From contig NZ_JAUSYN010000001.1 in the NCBI RefSeq assembly GCF_030816915.1, forward strand, positions 186,001 to 250,000: 64,000 nucleotides of DNA, given 5' to 3'. The translations under genes and the position numbers were made by a program. Positions 49,756 to 58,194 of the stretch are shown here, piece by piece. Source of the stretch: Streptomyces sp. B3I8 (GTDB taxonomy: Bacteria; Actinomycetota; Actinomycetes; Streptomycetales; Streptomycetaceae). The stretch's first letter is position 1. Each line of letters starts with the position of its first letter. Under the pieces are notes generated by a model. The model was given only the letters and a program-made list of their open reading frames with translations. It made no database searches and was not told where the DNA came from.

Positions 49756-50703
49756 TCATCGGAGCCTGCCCGGGCTTCGCCATCTGCCTCCTCCCCCACC
49801 GTCACGTGCGACGGCTTCGTCAGGGTTTTCTGTCTTCACCTGCGGGTGGCGCAACGCGTAGCTGCGGAGCAGGGGGAGGACGTGTGCAGTCGGTGAGTCG
49901 GGCTCGACCGTGTAGATCACCAGTTGTTGGTCGGCGCTCTGGGGAAGCGTCACCGCTTCGACGCCGAACTCGAGCGGGCCCCCTGCGGGGTGCGCGATGC
50001 GCTTGGTGACCGACGAGCGGTCTGTGACGCCCTGGTCGTTCCACCACCGATCGACCCGGGGTTTCTTGGCGCGCAGGTCCTCGATGAGCGCGGCGAGCGC
50101 ACGGTCGTGCGGGTGCCGGCCCACTTCGTAACGCAGTGAGCCCACAGCAGCGCTCGCGTAATCCGCCCAGTTGACGATGCGCACACGGGCGGCTTCATCA
50201 AGCAGGAGCCACCGCACGAAAGAGGTCCCCGGGTCGAGCCTCACGCCCAGAACCTCCGCGAGCAGCGCGTTGGTGGCCAGTACCTCAAGGCGGTGTCCGA
50301 GCAGGAGTGTCGGCAGATCCTCCAGGGCGGTCATCACTCGCAGGAGTCCCGGTTCCGGCTGCTGCGGGCGGTGCCAGTCGCCGCGGCGGGATCCGGGATC
50401 GGCCAGGGACCGCAGATGTCTGCGCTCGGCGTCGGTGAGGTTCAGGGCCCGTGCCAGTGCCTCGCACAGGTCGTCGCTCAGCGTGCGCTGGCGCCCCTGT
50501 TCCAGACGGCTGTAGTGGTCCGGGCTGATACCTGCCAGGCCGGCAACCTCCTCCTTGCGCAGCCCCGGCACACGTCGAGGGCCGGGCCAGGGGCGGATCC
50601 CGGCCTGTGCGGGGGTGAGACGGTCCCGGCGGGAGCGGAGAAAGGCCCCCAAAGCCGGGTTCGGCCTGGTGCGTCGGCCTGCCGTGGGGTGAGGGTCATG
50701 CAT
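49756..50703 (-). CDS. XRE-family regulator with MmyB-like ligand-binding domain
   Basis: 315 aa. N-terminal helix-turn-helix: LGAFLRSRRDRLTPAQAG, VPGLRKEEVAGLAGIS and PDHYSRLEQGRQRTLSDDLC. The C-terminal 180 residues form the MmyB-like domain with LEVLATNALLAEVLG, TSFVRWLLLDEAARV and the ending LPLLRSYALRHPQ. Such regulators in Streptomyces usually control a divergent oxidoreductase or exporter gene. ATG 50703 is chosen; GGAG is only two bases away, so the exact start is uncertain. The divergent partner appears to be cut by the IS701 insertion at 50912. Confidence 0.88.
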   Translation of the reverse strand: MHDPHPTAGRRTRPNPALGAFLRSRRDRLTPAQAGIRPWPGPRRVPGLRKEEVAGLAGISPDHYSRLEQGRQRTLSDDLCEALARALNLTDAERRHLRSLADPGSRRGDWHRPQQPEPGLLRVMTALEDLPTLLLGHRLEVLATNALLAEVLGVRLDPGTSFVRWLLLDEAARVRIVNWADYASAAVGSLRYEVGRHPHDRALAALIEDLRAKKPRVDRWWNDQGVTDRSSVTKRIAHPAGGPLEFGVEAVTLPQSADQQLVIYTVEPDSPTAHVLPLLRSYALRHPQVKTENPDEAVARDGGGGGRWRSPGRLR

Positions 50704-50805
50704 CACTCCATTCGACCAGACCGCTGTGCGTGGTGCCTGGTCATGCGAAGACCAGGCACCGGTCGGCCTGGTTGCGCCACGGACGGCGAACATAGCGTCG
50801 CCGAC

Positions 50806-50912
50806 ATGAGCACTTCGAACTCGGCGCCGGTCACCGACGCCACCGCGATACCAATGTGGCGGCGGCACGCGCTCGCCACAGCCGACCGCCGGCACCCCCG
50901 CCGAGTGCCTAG
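50806..50912 (+). pseudogene. Possible gene start interrupted by the IS701 element
   Basis: ATG at 50806 opens 35 codons (MSTSNSAPVTDATAIPMWRR and so on) divergent to the XRE gene and runs straight into the IS701 end. Removing the element and one CTAG copy leaves an open frame continuing past 52334, but no family is recognisable there, and there is no clear ribosome site. Whether this is a real disrupted gene is uncertain. Confidence 0.25.
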
Positions 50913-52329
50913 TAGTGCTTCGTTAAGTTCTGGGCTGTCTGCGGCGGGTTCGTGGGCTGGGCAGGGGTCGTCCGCAGGTGGTGCAGGTACCGGTCCAGCA
51001 CCTCAGCAGGTCCTGAAGAACGTCGAGGACTTGGTAGAGGGTCAGGCCGGTGTGCGGACTTTTGGGTCGTGCCGCCGGAGGGTGAGGAAGGCCTGGGCGG
51101 CGGTGACGAGGGTGACGTGGTGGTGCCAGCCGCGCCAGGTGCGGCCCTCGAAGTGGTCCAGTCCGAGGCCGTGCTTGAGCTCGCGGTAGTCGTGCTCGAT
51201 CCGCCAGCGCATCTTGGCCCACCGCACCAGGTCGGTGACGGGTGTGGTGGCGGGCAGGTTCGATATCCAGTAGTCCGTCGGGGTGTCCTGGCCGTCCGGC
51301 CATTCGATGAGGAGCGTCTGGACGGGCAGGACGCCGTCCCACCGGTTGCGGCCGCCGCCGGCCTCCTGAGCCGCGGCCAGGGACTGCTTGCCCGCGGGCC
51401 GTACTGTCAGGACCGCGAACCGTGAGGTCATCGCGTCTTTGCTGCCCTGCCTCCAGGTCACCTCGGTGAACCGCTCCGCACCCGCCTGTGCGGCGAGGAC
51501 GCAGACGGCTTGTGGTGGGGTGCGGTAGCGGGGAAGGGTGGGTGGTCCGAGCCCGCCATAAGCAGGCTGGTGCGGCTCGGCATCCTCGGGGTGGGCGACT
51601 TCCTTCCCGTTCAGGGCCAGGACATAGGACAGCCCTCGCGTCTGGAGGCCGAGCCGGAACAGGGTGCTGACGCCGTAGCCGGCGTCGGCGACCACGACCG
51701 GAGCCTTCAGCCGCCACTGGGCGAGCGTGTCCAGCAGGCCGAGCGCCAGGCGCCACTTCTCCCGGTGCACCACCTCGTCGGGGACTCCTGCCCTGCGGCA
51801 CCGGTCCGGCTCGTCCGTCCACTCACGCGGCAGATACAACTGCCACTCCAACGGGCACGAGGCGGTGTCGGTGGCGGCATGGACACTGACCGCGACCTGG
51901 CAGTTCGCCCGCTTGCCGACCGCTCCGCAGTACTGGCGGGCCACCCCGACCGACGCCTTGCCGCACTTGGGGAACGACACGTCGTCGATCACCCACACCT
52001 CAGGGCGGATGGCCTCGCACAACCACTCGGCGATCCGCCGCCTGACCGGTAACGGATCCCACGGCGACTGGTTCACGAACTGCTGCAGGGCCTGCATGTT
52101 CCCGTCCGGCAGACGCTCGGCCATCGGCTGGATGGACTTGCGCCGGCCGTCGAGCATCAAGCCTCGCAGATAGCACTCGCCCCACCGCCGCTGATCCCGC
52201 CGCGGAAACGACCCGAACACATCGGCAACGAACTCCGCCAACTCGCCCCGGAGCCGTTCCACCTCCCCCAACCTCACTCCAGGAAGCTGCCCACGATCAG
52301 CCGAGATCACTCCACGTAACGAAGCACTA
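50913..52329 (-). mobile_element. Complete IS701-family insertion sequence
   Basis: 1417-bp element with 13-bp inverted ends, TAGTGCTTCGTTA at 50913-50925 and TAACGAAGCACTA at 52317-52329. It is flanked by the 4-bp target duplication CTAG at 50909-50912 and 52330-52333, the target typical of IS701. The single transposase gene fills it. Ends and duplication are both intact, so the insertion is recent and the element may still be mobile. Confidence 0.9.
50923..52310 (-). CDS. IS701 transposase with an apparent -1 frameshift site
   Basis: From GTG 52310 the zero frame makes 422 residues, with VWVIDDVSFPKCGKASVGVA (first Asp), APVVVADAGYGVST (second Asp) and MRWRIEHDYRELKHGLGLDH (third acid), and stops at 51042 after HDPKVRTPA. 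At 51060-51066 the message has C CCA AAA, a canonical slippery heptamer. A -1 shift there gives PKSPHTGLTLYQVLDVLQDL and CWTGTCTTCGRPLPSPRTRR, ending at 50923 inside the terminal repeat, 462 residues in all. The diverged remnant at 44536 keeps the same heptamer and -1 extension. The shift could also be an old indel shared by descent. Confidence 0.85.
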
Positions 52330-52529
52330 CTAGGGCCTCTCATTCGGATCATTCCGGCGTCGCGGGGTCCGGTACGCGCCTGTGCGGCGTTGTCGTCGGT
52401 TGCCGGGGCTCCGCCCTGGCGCCCTCCTCCGCCTCGCAGCCGCACGCACCGGACCCCGCTCGGGTCGGTCGAAGGCGCACCGCGCCTCCCAGCCGGCCTG
52501 ATCCAAACGAAAGACCCTAAGACGTCATC

Positions 52530-53027
52530 TCATTTGGTGAGTCTGCGGTAGCAGATGAGGGTGCAGGCGATGCTGGTGAAAGCCAGGAAGTGCTCCGCTT
52601 TGCGCTCGTAGCGGCGGTGCAGTCGGCGGCATCCGGCGAGCCAGGACATCGTGCGTTCTACGGTCCAGCGGTGCAGGCCCAGGCGGGTCGAGGACTCGGT
52701 GCCCTTGCGGGCGATGCGGTGCCGGATGCCGCGCCCGCGTAACCATCGCCGCAGGTAGTCGTAGTCGTATCCCTTGTCGGCGTGGAGCTTTGCCGGCCTG
52801 CGCCGCCGGCGTCCCCGACGAGAGCGGATCGGCGGTATGCCCTTCACCAGCGGGATCAGCGCCTGGCTGTCGTGGAGGTTCGCCCCCGAGATCCCGACGG
52901 ACAGGGGCAGACCGGTCCGCTCGGTGACCAGATGGATCTTCGACCCGTATTTGCCCCGGTCTACAGGATTCGGACCTGTCAGATCCCCCTTTTCAGGGCA
53001 CGCATGTTCACCGAGTCGATCGCGCAT
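52530..53027 (-). CDS. IS5 transposase OrfB (catalytic C-terminal part)
   Basis: The meaningful part begins at DLTGPNPVDRGKYGSKIHLV, -1 to OrfA, with LPLSVGISGANLHDSQALIP, the second Asp in KLHADKGYDYDYLRRWL and the Glu in HRWTVERTMSWLAGCRRLHR, then the ending HFLAFTSIACTLICYRRL. All three DDE residues are present across OrfA and OrfB, so the element looks functional. The codons before 52985 belong to the overlap and are probably not used as an independent start. Confidence 0.85.
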   Translation of the reverse strand: MRDRLGEHACPEKGDLTGPNPVDRGKYGSKIHLVTERTGLPLSVGISGANLHDSQALIPLVKGIPPIRSRRGRRRRRPAKLHADKGYDYDYLRRWLRGRGIRHRIARKGTESSTRLGLHRWTVERTMSWLAGCRRLHRRYERKAEHFLAFTSIACTLICYRRLTK

Positions 53028-53338
53028 CGAGACCAGTCCAACTCGCCGCGGGAGCCGAGCTCGTCAAGTACCAGGCGATGGAGTCTGGCCCACACCCTGG
53101 CCTTCGACCACTCGGCAAAACGCCGGTGAGCGGTCGCCCCCGACGGGCCGAACGACGCGGACGGCAACTGCTGCCACGTGCAGCCCGACGTGGCCACGAA
53201 CACGATCGCAGCCAGAACCTCCCGGTCACCATGCCGCCGCCGACCGCCGCCCTGAGGCCGGGACGGAGCCTCCGGAACCACCCGCTGGAACAGCTCCCAC
53301 AACTCATCCGGCACCAGCCGCTCAACGATCGAAACCAC
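52979..53338 (-). CDS. IS5 transposase OrfA
   Basis: 119 aa, the N-terminal half: LVPDELWELFQRVVPEAPSR, then GDREVLAAIVFVATSGCTWQ (helix-turn-helix region) and GELDWSRCAIDSVNMRALKR with the first catalytic Asp. It ends CTG AAA AGG GGG ATC TGA. The run AAAAGGGGG near 52985-52993 is where a -1 shift leads into OrfB (KRGDLTGPNPVDRGK), restoring one long transposase, as established for this IS group. Confidence 0.85.
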   Translation of the reverse strand: MVSIVERLVPDELWELFQRVVPEAPSRPQGGGRRRHGDREVLAAIVFVATSGCTWQQLPSASFGPSGATAHRRFAEWSKARVWARLHRLVLDELGSRGELDWSRCAIDSVNMRALKRGI

Positions 53339-53399
53339 GCCCGATAACCTACCGAACCAAATGAGATGACGTCTAAGTCAACACCACCAGGAGATCCCC

Positions 53400-54485
53400 A
53401 TGTCCCCCACACCGTTGCGCGTAGGAATCATCGGGGCGAGCGCCCGGACGGGCTGGGCGCAGGTTTCCCACGTCCCGGCGATCCAGGCACTCGACGGCAT
53501 CACGCTGGAAGCGGTCGTCACCCGGCGGGAGGAGAGCGCACGCGAGGCAGCGGCTGCCTTCGGGGCCCGGACCTGGCACACCGACCCGCTCGCCATGATC
53601 CAGGACTCCGCGGTCGACATCGTCACCGTGGCGGTCAAGGTCCCCGATCACCGCGAGCTCGTGCTCGCAGCACTCGAAACCGGCAAAGCCGTCTACTGCG
53701 AAGCGCCGCTGGGAAGTTCCCCCGCCGAGACGCGGATGCTCGCGGCTTCGGCCCAGTCAGGGCACAGCGTCATCGGTCTGCAGGGCCGCCTCAACCCGGC
53801 GGTGCGGCGCGCAGCCCGGATCATCGCCGAGGGCGGTGTCGGACGACCGCTCAACGCGCGGGTCGTGTCGACCTCGTCCGCCTTCGGAGCGGCGAGCATC
53901 TCAGCGTACGAGTACTTCGAGAAAGAGGAGTCCGGCGCCTCCCTGCTGACGCTCACCGCGGGTCACACCCTCGACCTCGTCGAGGCACTGCTCGGCGAGA
54001 TCACCGAGGTGGACGCCCGCACCGAGACCCTGTGGCCGCACCCCCGACTCCTCGACACAGGCGGAAGGACACGGCGGGAAGTACCCGACCATGTCGACGT
54101 CCTGGCTCGGACCGCTACAGGAGCGATCGTGACCGCCGACGTCGTCGGCGGTGTGCCGCCCGAGGATGCGGACTTCCGGTTCGAACTGCGCGGCACCGAC
54201 GGATGGCTCACGCTCACCGGCGGCACCCTCTACGGAGTGCAGGGCGGGGACCTCAGCCTGGCCTCCAGCGTCCCCTTCGCCGCTCCCGACAGGCCCGCGG
54301 CGCCGGCAACCGCCGCAAGCCCGGCGCTGAACGTCGCCGAACTCTACGCATGTCTGGTTCGCGACCTGCGGACGGGCGGCCGGTCCGCACCCGACTTCGC
54401 CCACGCGCGGCACAATTCCGGCCTGATGGCCGCCGTGTCCGAGGCCGCGAGGTCTGGGCGGCGCTGGACGTCCGCGAACAGCTGA
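53400..54485 (+). CDS. Gfo/Idh/MocA-family oxidoreductase
   Basis: 361 aa. The N-terminal Rossmann domain begins LRVGIIGASARTGWAQVSHV, with VDIVTVAVKVPDHRELVLAA and the conserved lysine-proline motif replaced: the usual EKPL reads CEAPLGSS (KAVYCEAPLG), so the catalytic Lys position is Ala. The C-terminal part is the alpha/beta dimer domain. Similar proteins act on sugars or cyclitols or, with an altered EKP motif, on other substrates. ATG at 53400 follows AGGAGATCCCC. The IS5 element directly upstream may have separated it from its own promoter. Confidence 0.88.
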   Translation: MSPTPLRVGIIGASARTGWAQVSHVPAIQALDGITLEAVVTRREESAREAAAAFGARTWHTDPLAMIQDSAVDIVTVAVKVPDHRELVLAALETGKAVYCEAPLGSSPAETRMLAASAQSGHSVIGLQGRLNPAVRRAARIIAEGGVGRPLNARVVSTSSAFGAASISAYEYFEKEESGASLLTLTAGHTLDLVEALLGEITEVDARTETLWPHPRLLDTGGRTRREVPDHVDVLARTATGAIVTADVVGGVPPEDADFRFELRGTDGWLTLTGGTLYGVQGGDLSLASSVPFAAPDRPAAPATAASPALNVAELYACLVRDLRTGGRSAPDFAHARHNSGLMAAVSEAARSGRRWTSANS

Positions 54486-54535
54486 CGAGCCGTGCATCCT
54501 GAGGGAGGGGCCCCGGGGCGAGCAGTCCCCGGCCG

Positions 54536-54567
54536 GCTGCGGCGCAGGAGGCGGGCGGCGCCGCAGC
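54536..54567 (+). terminator. Terminator after the oxidoreductase
   Basis: A 10-bp perfect stem, GCTGCGGCGC (54536-54545) with GCGCCGCAGC (54558-54567), and a 12-nt loop, 50 bases after the stop codon. The rest of 54486-54914 contains no recognisable gene. Confidence 0.6.
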
Positions 54568-54914
54568 AGGTGGGACGGCGTCCTGCCGTGCCGGACACTC
54601 ATGGCCGGGTGGCCGGGGCGCTTCGACCGCACGACCACCGCGAACCCAAGCCCGTAAGGGCCCGCCCTCGGGGGCGTCCACGGCGCGGCCTCGATGTCCG
54701 CCTGCGCCCCCTCCGGCCGGCTGTCTCGTCCTCCTGCCGACAGCCGGGCGTGCGTCCGGCCCGGCGTTCCTCGGTGACCTCGGCCGAGTGGGTGTGTGGC
54801 GTCCTCGTCGGACACGGTTCAGGACCTCCGTGTGTCTCCTGTCGACGTTCGATCCTCGAGTTCAGGAAGACAGTGCGGACGACCGATGTGTGACCAGCGC
54901 GGATGCCACGCTTG

Positions 54915-54932
54915 ACTTCAAGCGCTTGAAGT
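54915..54932. promoter_or_regulatory. MerR operator palindrome
   Basis: ACTTCAAGCGCTTGAAGT is a perfect 18-bp palindrome 18 bases before the first ATG of the MerR gene, overlapping a -35-like TTGACT (54913-54918). This is the usual MerR operator placement between promoter elements. Confidence 0.75.
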
Positions 54933-54933
54933 A

Positions 54934-54981
54934 TCGGAGGCTGAGCGACATGACAGGTCGGAGGCTGAGCGACATGACAGG
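54934..54981 (+). repeat. 24-bp tandem duplication of ribosome site and start codon
   Basis: Two exact copies of a 24-bp unit, TCGGAGGCTGAGCGACATGA plus CAGG, at 54934-54957 and 54958-54981. Each contains GGAGG and an ATG 9 bases on, so the MerR gene has two in-frame starts (54950 and 54974). Confidence 0.9.
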
Positions 54982-55444
54982 AGCGACCGGGCGGCGATCC
55001 GCGGAGCTGACCATCCAGGAGATGGCACGGCGGTCGGGCTTCACCGAGCCCACACTGCGCTACTACGAGAAGGCCGGTCTGCTGGGACCGGTCGCACGGG
55101 ACGAGTCCAGTGGCCACCGCCGCTACGGGCCGACGACCGCGGACCGGGTCGAGGCACTCGCCTGTCTGCGGTCGGCGGGCGTGAGCGTCAGCGGCATGCG
55201 CCGCTACGTGGACCTGCTCGCCGAGGGCGACGCCGCGGCGGCGGAGCTGCGCGACCTGTTCGCCTCGCACGCGGACGGGCTCGCCGACGAGATCGGACGG
55301 CTCCGGCTGCGTCTGACCTACTTGCGGCTCAAGGCCGAGCTGTGGGACGCCCGGGAGCGCGGCGACACGGACACCGAGCAGCGCGTGGTCCAGGACGTCA
55401 CACGCGTCATGGACCGCATCACGCGGAAGGACAGAACGACGTGA
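54950..55444 (+). CDS. MerR-family regulator
   Basis: 164 aa from the first ATG or 156 from the second (54974), created by an exact 24-bp duplication. MerR DNA-binding domain: TIQEMARRSGFTEPTLRYYE, then KAGLLGPVARDESSGHRRYG and LACLRSAGVSVSGMRRYVDL, followed by a coiled-coil helix (LADEIGRLRLRLTYLRLKAE) and no Cys sensor, so it binds an organic ligand rather than metal or is ligand-free. The 18-bp palindrome at 54915 is its expected operator. Its stop overlaps the start of the reductase gene (GTGA), so the two form one operon. Confidence 0.9.
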   Translation: MTGRRLSDMTGATGRRSAELTIQEMARRSGFTEPTLRYYEKAGLLGPVARDESSGHRRYGPTTADRVEALACLRSAGVSVSGMRRYVDLLAEGDAAAAELRDLFASHADGLADEIGRLRLRLTYLRLKAELWDARERGDTDTEQRVVQDVTRVMDRITRKDRTT

Positions 55445-56505
55445 ACACACACCATGGCCCCGCGGCCTCGACGCCGGAGGGCGAACGCGTGCTTGTCACG
55501 GGAGGCACCGGTTTCGTCGGCGCTCACTCGGTGGCCCGGTTGCTGCGCGAGGGCCACCGGGTCCGGCTGACGGTGCGGCGAACAGGGCAGGAGGCCGAAG
55601 TGCGCGCCGCGCTCCGGCAGGCCGGCGTCGCCCCGGACGGCCGGCTGGAGTTCGCCCTCGCGAGCCTCGACGCCGATGACGGCTGGGCGCAGGCCATGAC
55701 CGGCGTCGACCATGTACTGCACCACGCTTCCCCCTTCCCGCCCACCCCTCCCGAGACCGAGGACGAACTCGTCCGCCCGGCCCGCGACGGGACACTGCGC
55801 GTCCTGGCCGCGGCCCGGCGTGCCGGTGTCCCACGAGTGGTGATGACCTCGTCCTATGCCGCCGTGGGGTACACCGTGAAGCCCGGTGATCACTACTCCG
55901 AGGCGGACTGGACGGACCCGGACACCGAAGGGCTGCCCGCCTACCACCGGTCCAAGGTGCTGGCCGAGCGGGCCGCCTGGGAGTACGCGCACGCCCACGG
56001 CGGCATCGAGCTGACCGTCGTCAACCCCACCGGCATCTTCGGTCCCCAACTCGGCGAGCGGCCTTCCGCCTCCCTCGGGCTGGTGCGGGCGATGTTCGCC
56101 GGCCGGATGCCGGTCGTTCCTGTCATGTACTTCGGTGTCGTCGACGTACGGGACGTCGTCGACCTCCATCTGCGTGCCATGCGCGATCCCAGGGCGGCGG
56201 GCGAACGGTTCATCGCTGTCGCGGGCCCCTCGATCAGCCTCTTCGGCATGGCGGGGATCCTGCGGGAGCGATACCCCGCCGCGGCCGCACTCCTGCCCGC
56301 CACGGAAATGACCATCGAGCAGGTCCGCGAGGCGGCGCGGACCGATCCCGCCCTTCGGGCGGCCGCCGCCCTGTGCGGCCGGATCCCCGTCATCAGCAAC
56401 GACAAGGCCCGCACGGTGCTGGGCTGGAAACCGCGAGACGTCCGGGAGACGATCCTGGCGACCGCGGAGCAGCAGATCCGCGCGGTGGGGACGACCAGGG
56501 TGTGA
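55441..56505 (+). CDS. Extended SDR, dihydroflavonol-reductase/aldehyde-reductase-like
   Basis: 354 aa. VLVTGGTGFVGAHSVARLL gives the TGGTGFVG NAD(P) loop, VRLTVRRTGQE the phosphate site, and the active site is MTSSYAAVG with YHRSKVLAERAAWEYA (Tyr and Lys). The rest follows the DFR/cinnamoyl-CoA-reductase-like group that reduces aldehydes or ketones. GTG at 55441 overlaps the MerR stop, meaning co-translation with the regulator, the MerR gene probably being autoregulated together with this enzyme. Substrate unknown, perhaps methylglyoxal or an aromatic aldehyde. Confidence 0.9.
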   Translation: MNTHHGPAASTPEGERVLVTGGTGFVGAHSVARLLREGHRVRLTVRRTGQEAEVRAALRQAGVAPDGRLEFALASLDADDGWAQAMTGVDHVLHHASPFPPTPPETEDELVRPARDGTLRVLAAARRAGVPRVVMTSSYAAVGYTVKPGDHYSEADWTDPDTEGLPAYHRSKVLAERAAWEYAHAHGGIELTVVNPTGIFGPQLGERPSASLGLVRAMFAGRMPVVPVMYFGVVDVRDVVDLHLRAMRDPRAAGERFIAVAGPSISLFGMAGILRERYPAAAALLPATEMTIEQVREAARTDPALRAAAALCGRIPVISNDKARTVLGWKPRDVRETILATAEQQIRAVGTTRV

Positions 56506-56532
56506 GCCAAGGCTCGTTCTGCCGGTGGCTCG

Positions 56533-57263
56533 TTGGTTCCGGCAGGCGAGACGATCGCGTATGTGGTGAGGCACTGTCCGTTGCGGAACCTCGGGTCTCC
56601 CGGCGCGCAGGGCGGTGGTGCCACGTCCCTGCTGTGCGGGGCCTACCGGCTCGACCGGGCGCGGTCGCACCCTCTTCTGGCCGCTCTCCCGGACGTCATC
56701 CACCTGCGCGCACGGCCGGGGCGCCGCTCGGCACTGCACGGTGCCGTGTCCCTGCTCGGCAGGGAGCTGAGCGACCGGCGGCAGAGGTCCGTCTGCGCTC
56801 TGTCCACGCTGCTGGACCTGCTGCTGGTCTACATTCTGCGGGCCTGGCTGGACGAGGACCGGGGCCGTGGTGCCACGGGCTGGTCCGCGGCGCTGGCCGG
56901 CCCCGCCGTCGGTGCCGCTCCGGTGCCGTGCACGAGGACCCGGCGCGCGCGTGGACGGTGGAGGAGCTCGGCAGGCAGGCCGACCTGTCGCGGGCGGCCT
57001 TCGCGCGCCGGTTCGCACGCCTGGTGGGGCAGCCACCGCTGGCCTGTCCGACCTGGTGGCGGCTGAGTGTCGCCGCCCGTCTGCTCAAGGAGGGTGACAG
57101 GTCACTGGAGTCCGTCGCGCGCAGCGTCGGCTACGGCTCGCGGTACGCCTTCGCCAATGCCTTCAAACGTCTCCACGGTGTTGCTCCGGGCCGCTACCGG
57201 CTCGAGCGCGCCGGTGACCGGGAGCCGACCCGGTGGCGCCCGGAGTCCGGGACGACGGCGTGA
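56533..57263 (+). pseudogene. AraC-family regulator (cupin_6 type), truncated and frameshifted
   Basis: The first part, TSLLCGAYRLDRARSHPLLA, then LPDVIHLRARPGRRSALHG and LLDLLLVYILRAWLDEDRG, is the end of the AraC_binding/cupin_6 domain. Around 56920-56935 the frame changes, and DPARAWTVEELGRQADLSRA, FARRFARLVGQPPLA and VGYGSRYAFANAFKRLHGVA form a nearly complete AraC helix-turn-helix pair in the next frame. The beginning of the cupin domain is missing. With one base restored, the second half would be a normal regulator. Confidence 0.75.
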
Positions 57264-57524
57264 GGGTGCAGCCGGCGTAGGGCGGCGGGTTGCCCGGGAA
57301 CCGACAGGCAGAGCCACTGCATCCGCTCCGCGAAGACAGGCCCGCACTCGTACAGACCCGCGGCACCCGCTCGTCGCGGACAGCCACCGCCGGCCGCTCG
57401 CCACATGCTCACCGTCGCTCCGTCCGACGGTCCTCCCCGGAAGCCGTGGGGTCGGCACGGGGGCACGTGGCGCATCGGTGGCCGCTTATAGGGTGAGGGA
57501 AGCCGCAGACGACGCTATCGACGA

Positions 57525-58037
57525 GTGACCGAAGAGAGGAAGTCTCGGGCCGCGATGACAGCTACACCCCCCTACCCGCCGGCCACCCCCGCGCAGGCGC
57601 TGTCGGCGATGGACGACCTCATGGCGACGCACATGGTCGGGCAGCAGGAGATGGCACAGCGTCTCGGCCTGAACGTCACCGACTTGACGTGCTTCGGTTA
57701 CGTCATCCAGGCGGGTGACGACCTCCTGAGCGCCGGAGACCTCGCCTCCCGGGTCCACGTGACCTCGGGCGCGGTCACCGGCATCCTGAACCGCCTGGAA
57801 AGGGCGGGTTACATCACACGACGTCCGGACCCCCTCGACCGCCGACGCGTCCGCGTGGCCGCGGAACCTGATGCCGTCGCCCGGGTTCACGCCCTTTACG
57901 AGCCCTACTACCTCCGTCTGCACGAACTCCTCGCCGGCTGCTCGCCCGCCGAAACCGCCTTTCTGGCACAGTGGTTCGCAAAGGCCGCGGGACTCGCCGC
58001 TACCTATCGAGAGGAACTGCGGCAGCAAGACCGGTGA
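57525..58037 (+). CDS. MarR-family regulator
   Basis: 170 aa from GTG 57525, or 160 from ATG 57555; the start is uncertain. MarR fold: MAQRLGLNVTDLTCFGYVIQ, the helix-turn-helix LSAGDLASRVHVTSGAVTGI and the wing YITRRPDPLDRRRVRVAAEP. It is convergent with the HGxxPAAW gene (58195-58572), whose promoter holds two CTTAGnnACTAA sites of MarR style; it may act on them in trans. Its own promoter region (57264-57524) shows no such site. Confidence 0.88.
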   Translation: MTEERKSRAAMTATPPYPPATPAQALSAMDDLMATHMVGQQEMAQRLGLNVTDLTCFGYVIQAGDDLLSAGDLASRVHVTSGAVTGILNRLERAGYITRRPDPLDRRRVRVAAEPDAVARVHALYEPYYLRLHELLAGCSPAETAFLAQWFAKAAGLAATYREELRQQDR

Positions 58038-58194
58038 TCGTCGGCCCGGCGTCTTGGCGTGTCACGTGTGGGAGACCCGGGCGGTCGGCAGGGCCGCGCC
58101 CCCGCACGGCAATGCCCGCAACCCGTCGTCGGCGAATGAGCAACGGCTACCGGACGACGAGGTGACCGGCCGCCGTGGCCCACGCTCATATCGA

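Larger units (their letters stand above)
52521..53373 (-). mobile_element. Complete IS5-family (IS427-type) insertion sequence
   Basis: 853-bp element with 17-bp perfect inverted ends, GACGTCATCTCATTTGG at 52521-52537 and its complement at 53357-53373, flanked by the 3-bp target duplication TAA (52518-52520 and 53374-53376). It has two overlapping frames as expected of the IS427 group. It sits 26 bases before the oxidoreductase at 53400 and may supply or block that gene's promoter. A decayed relative is at 40110. The 52334-52517 interval between this and IS701 has no gene. Confidence 0.9.
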
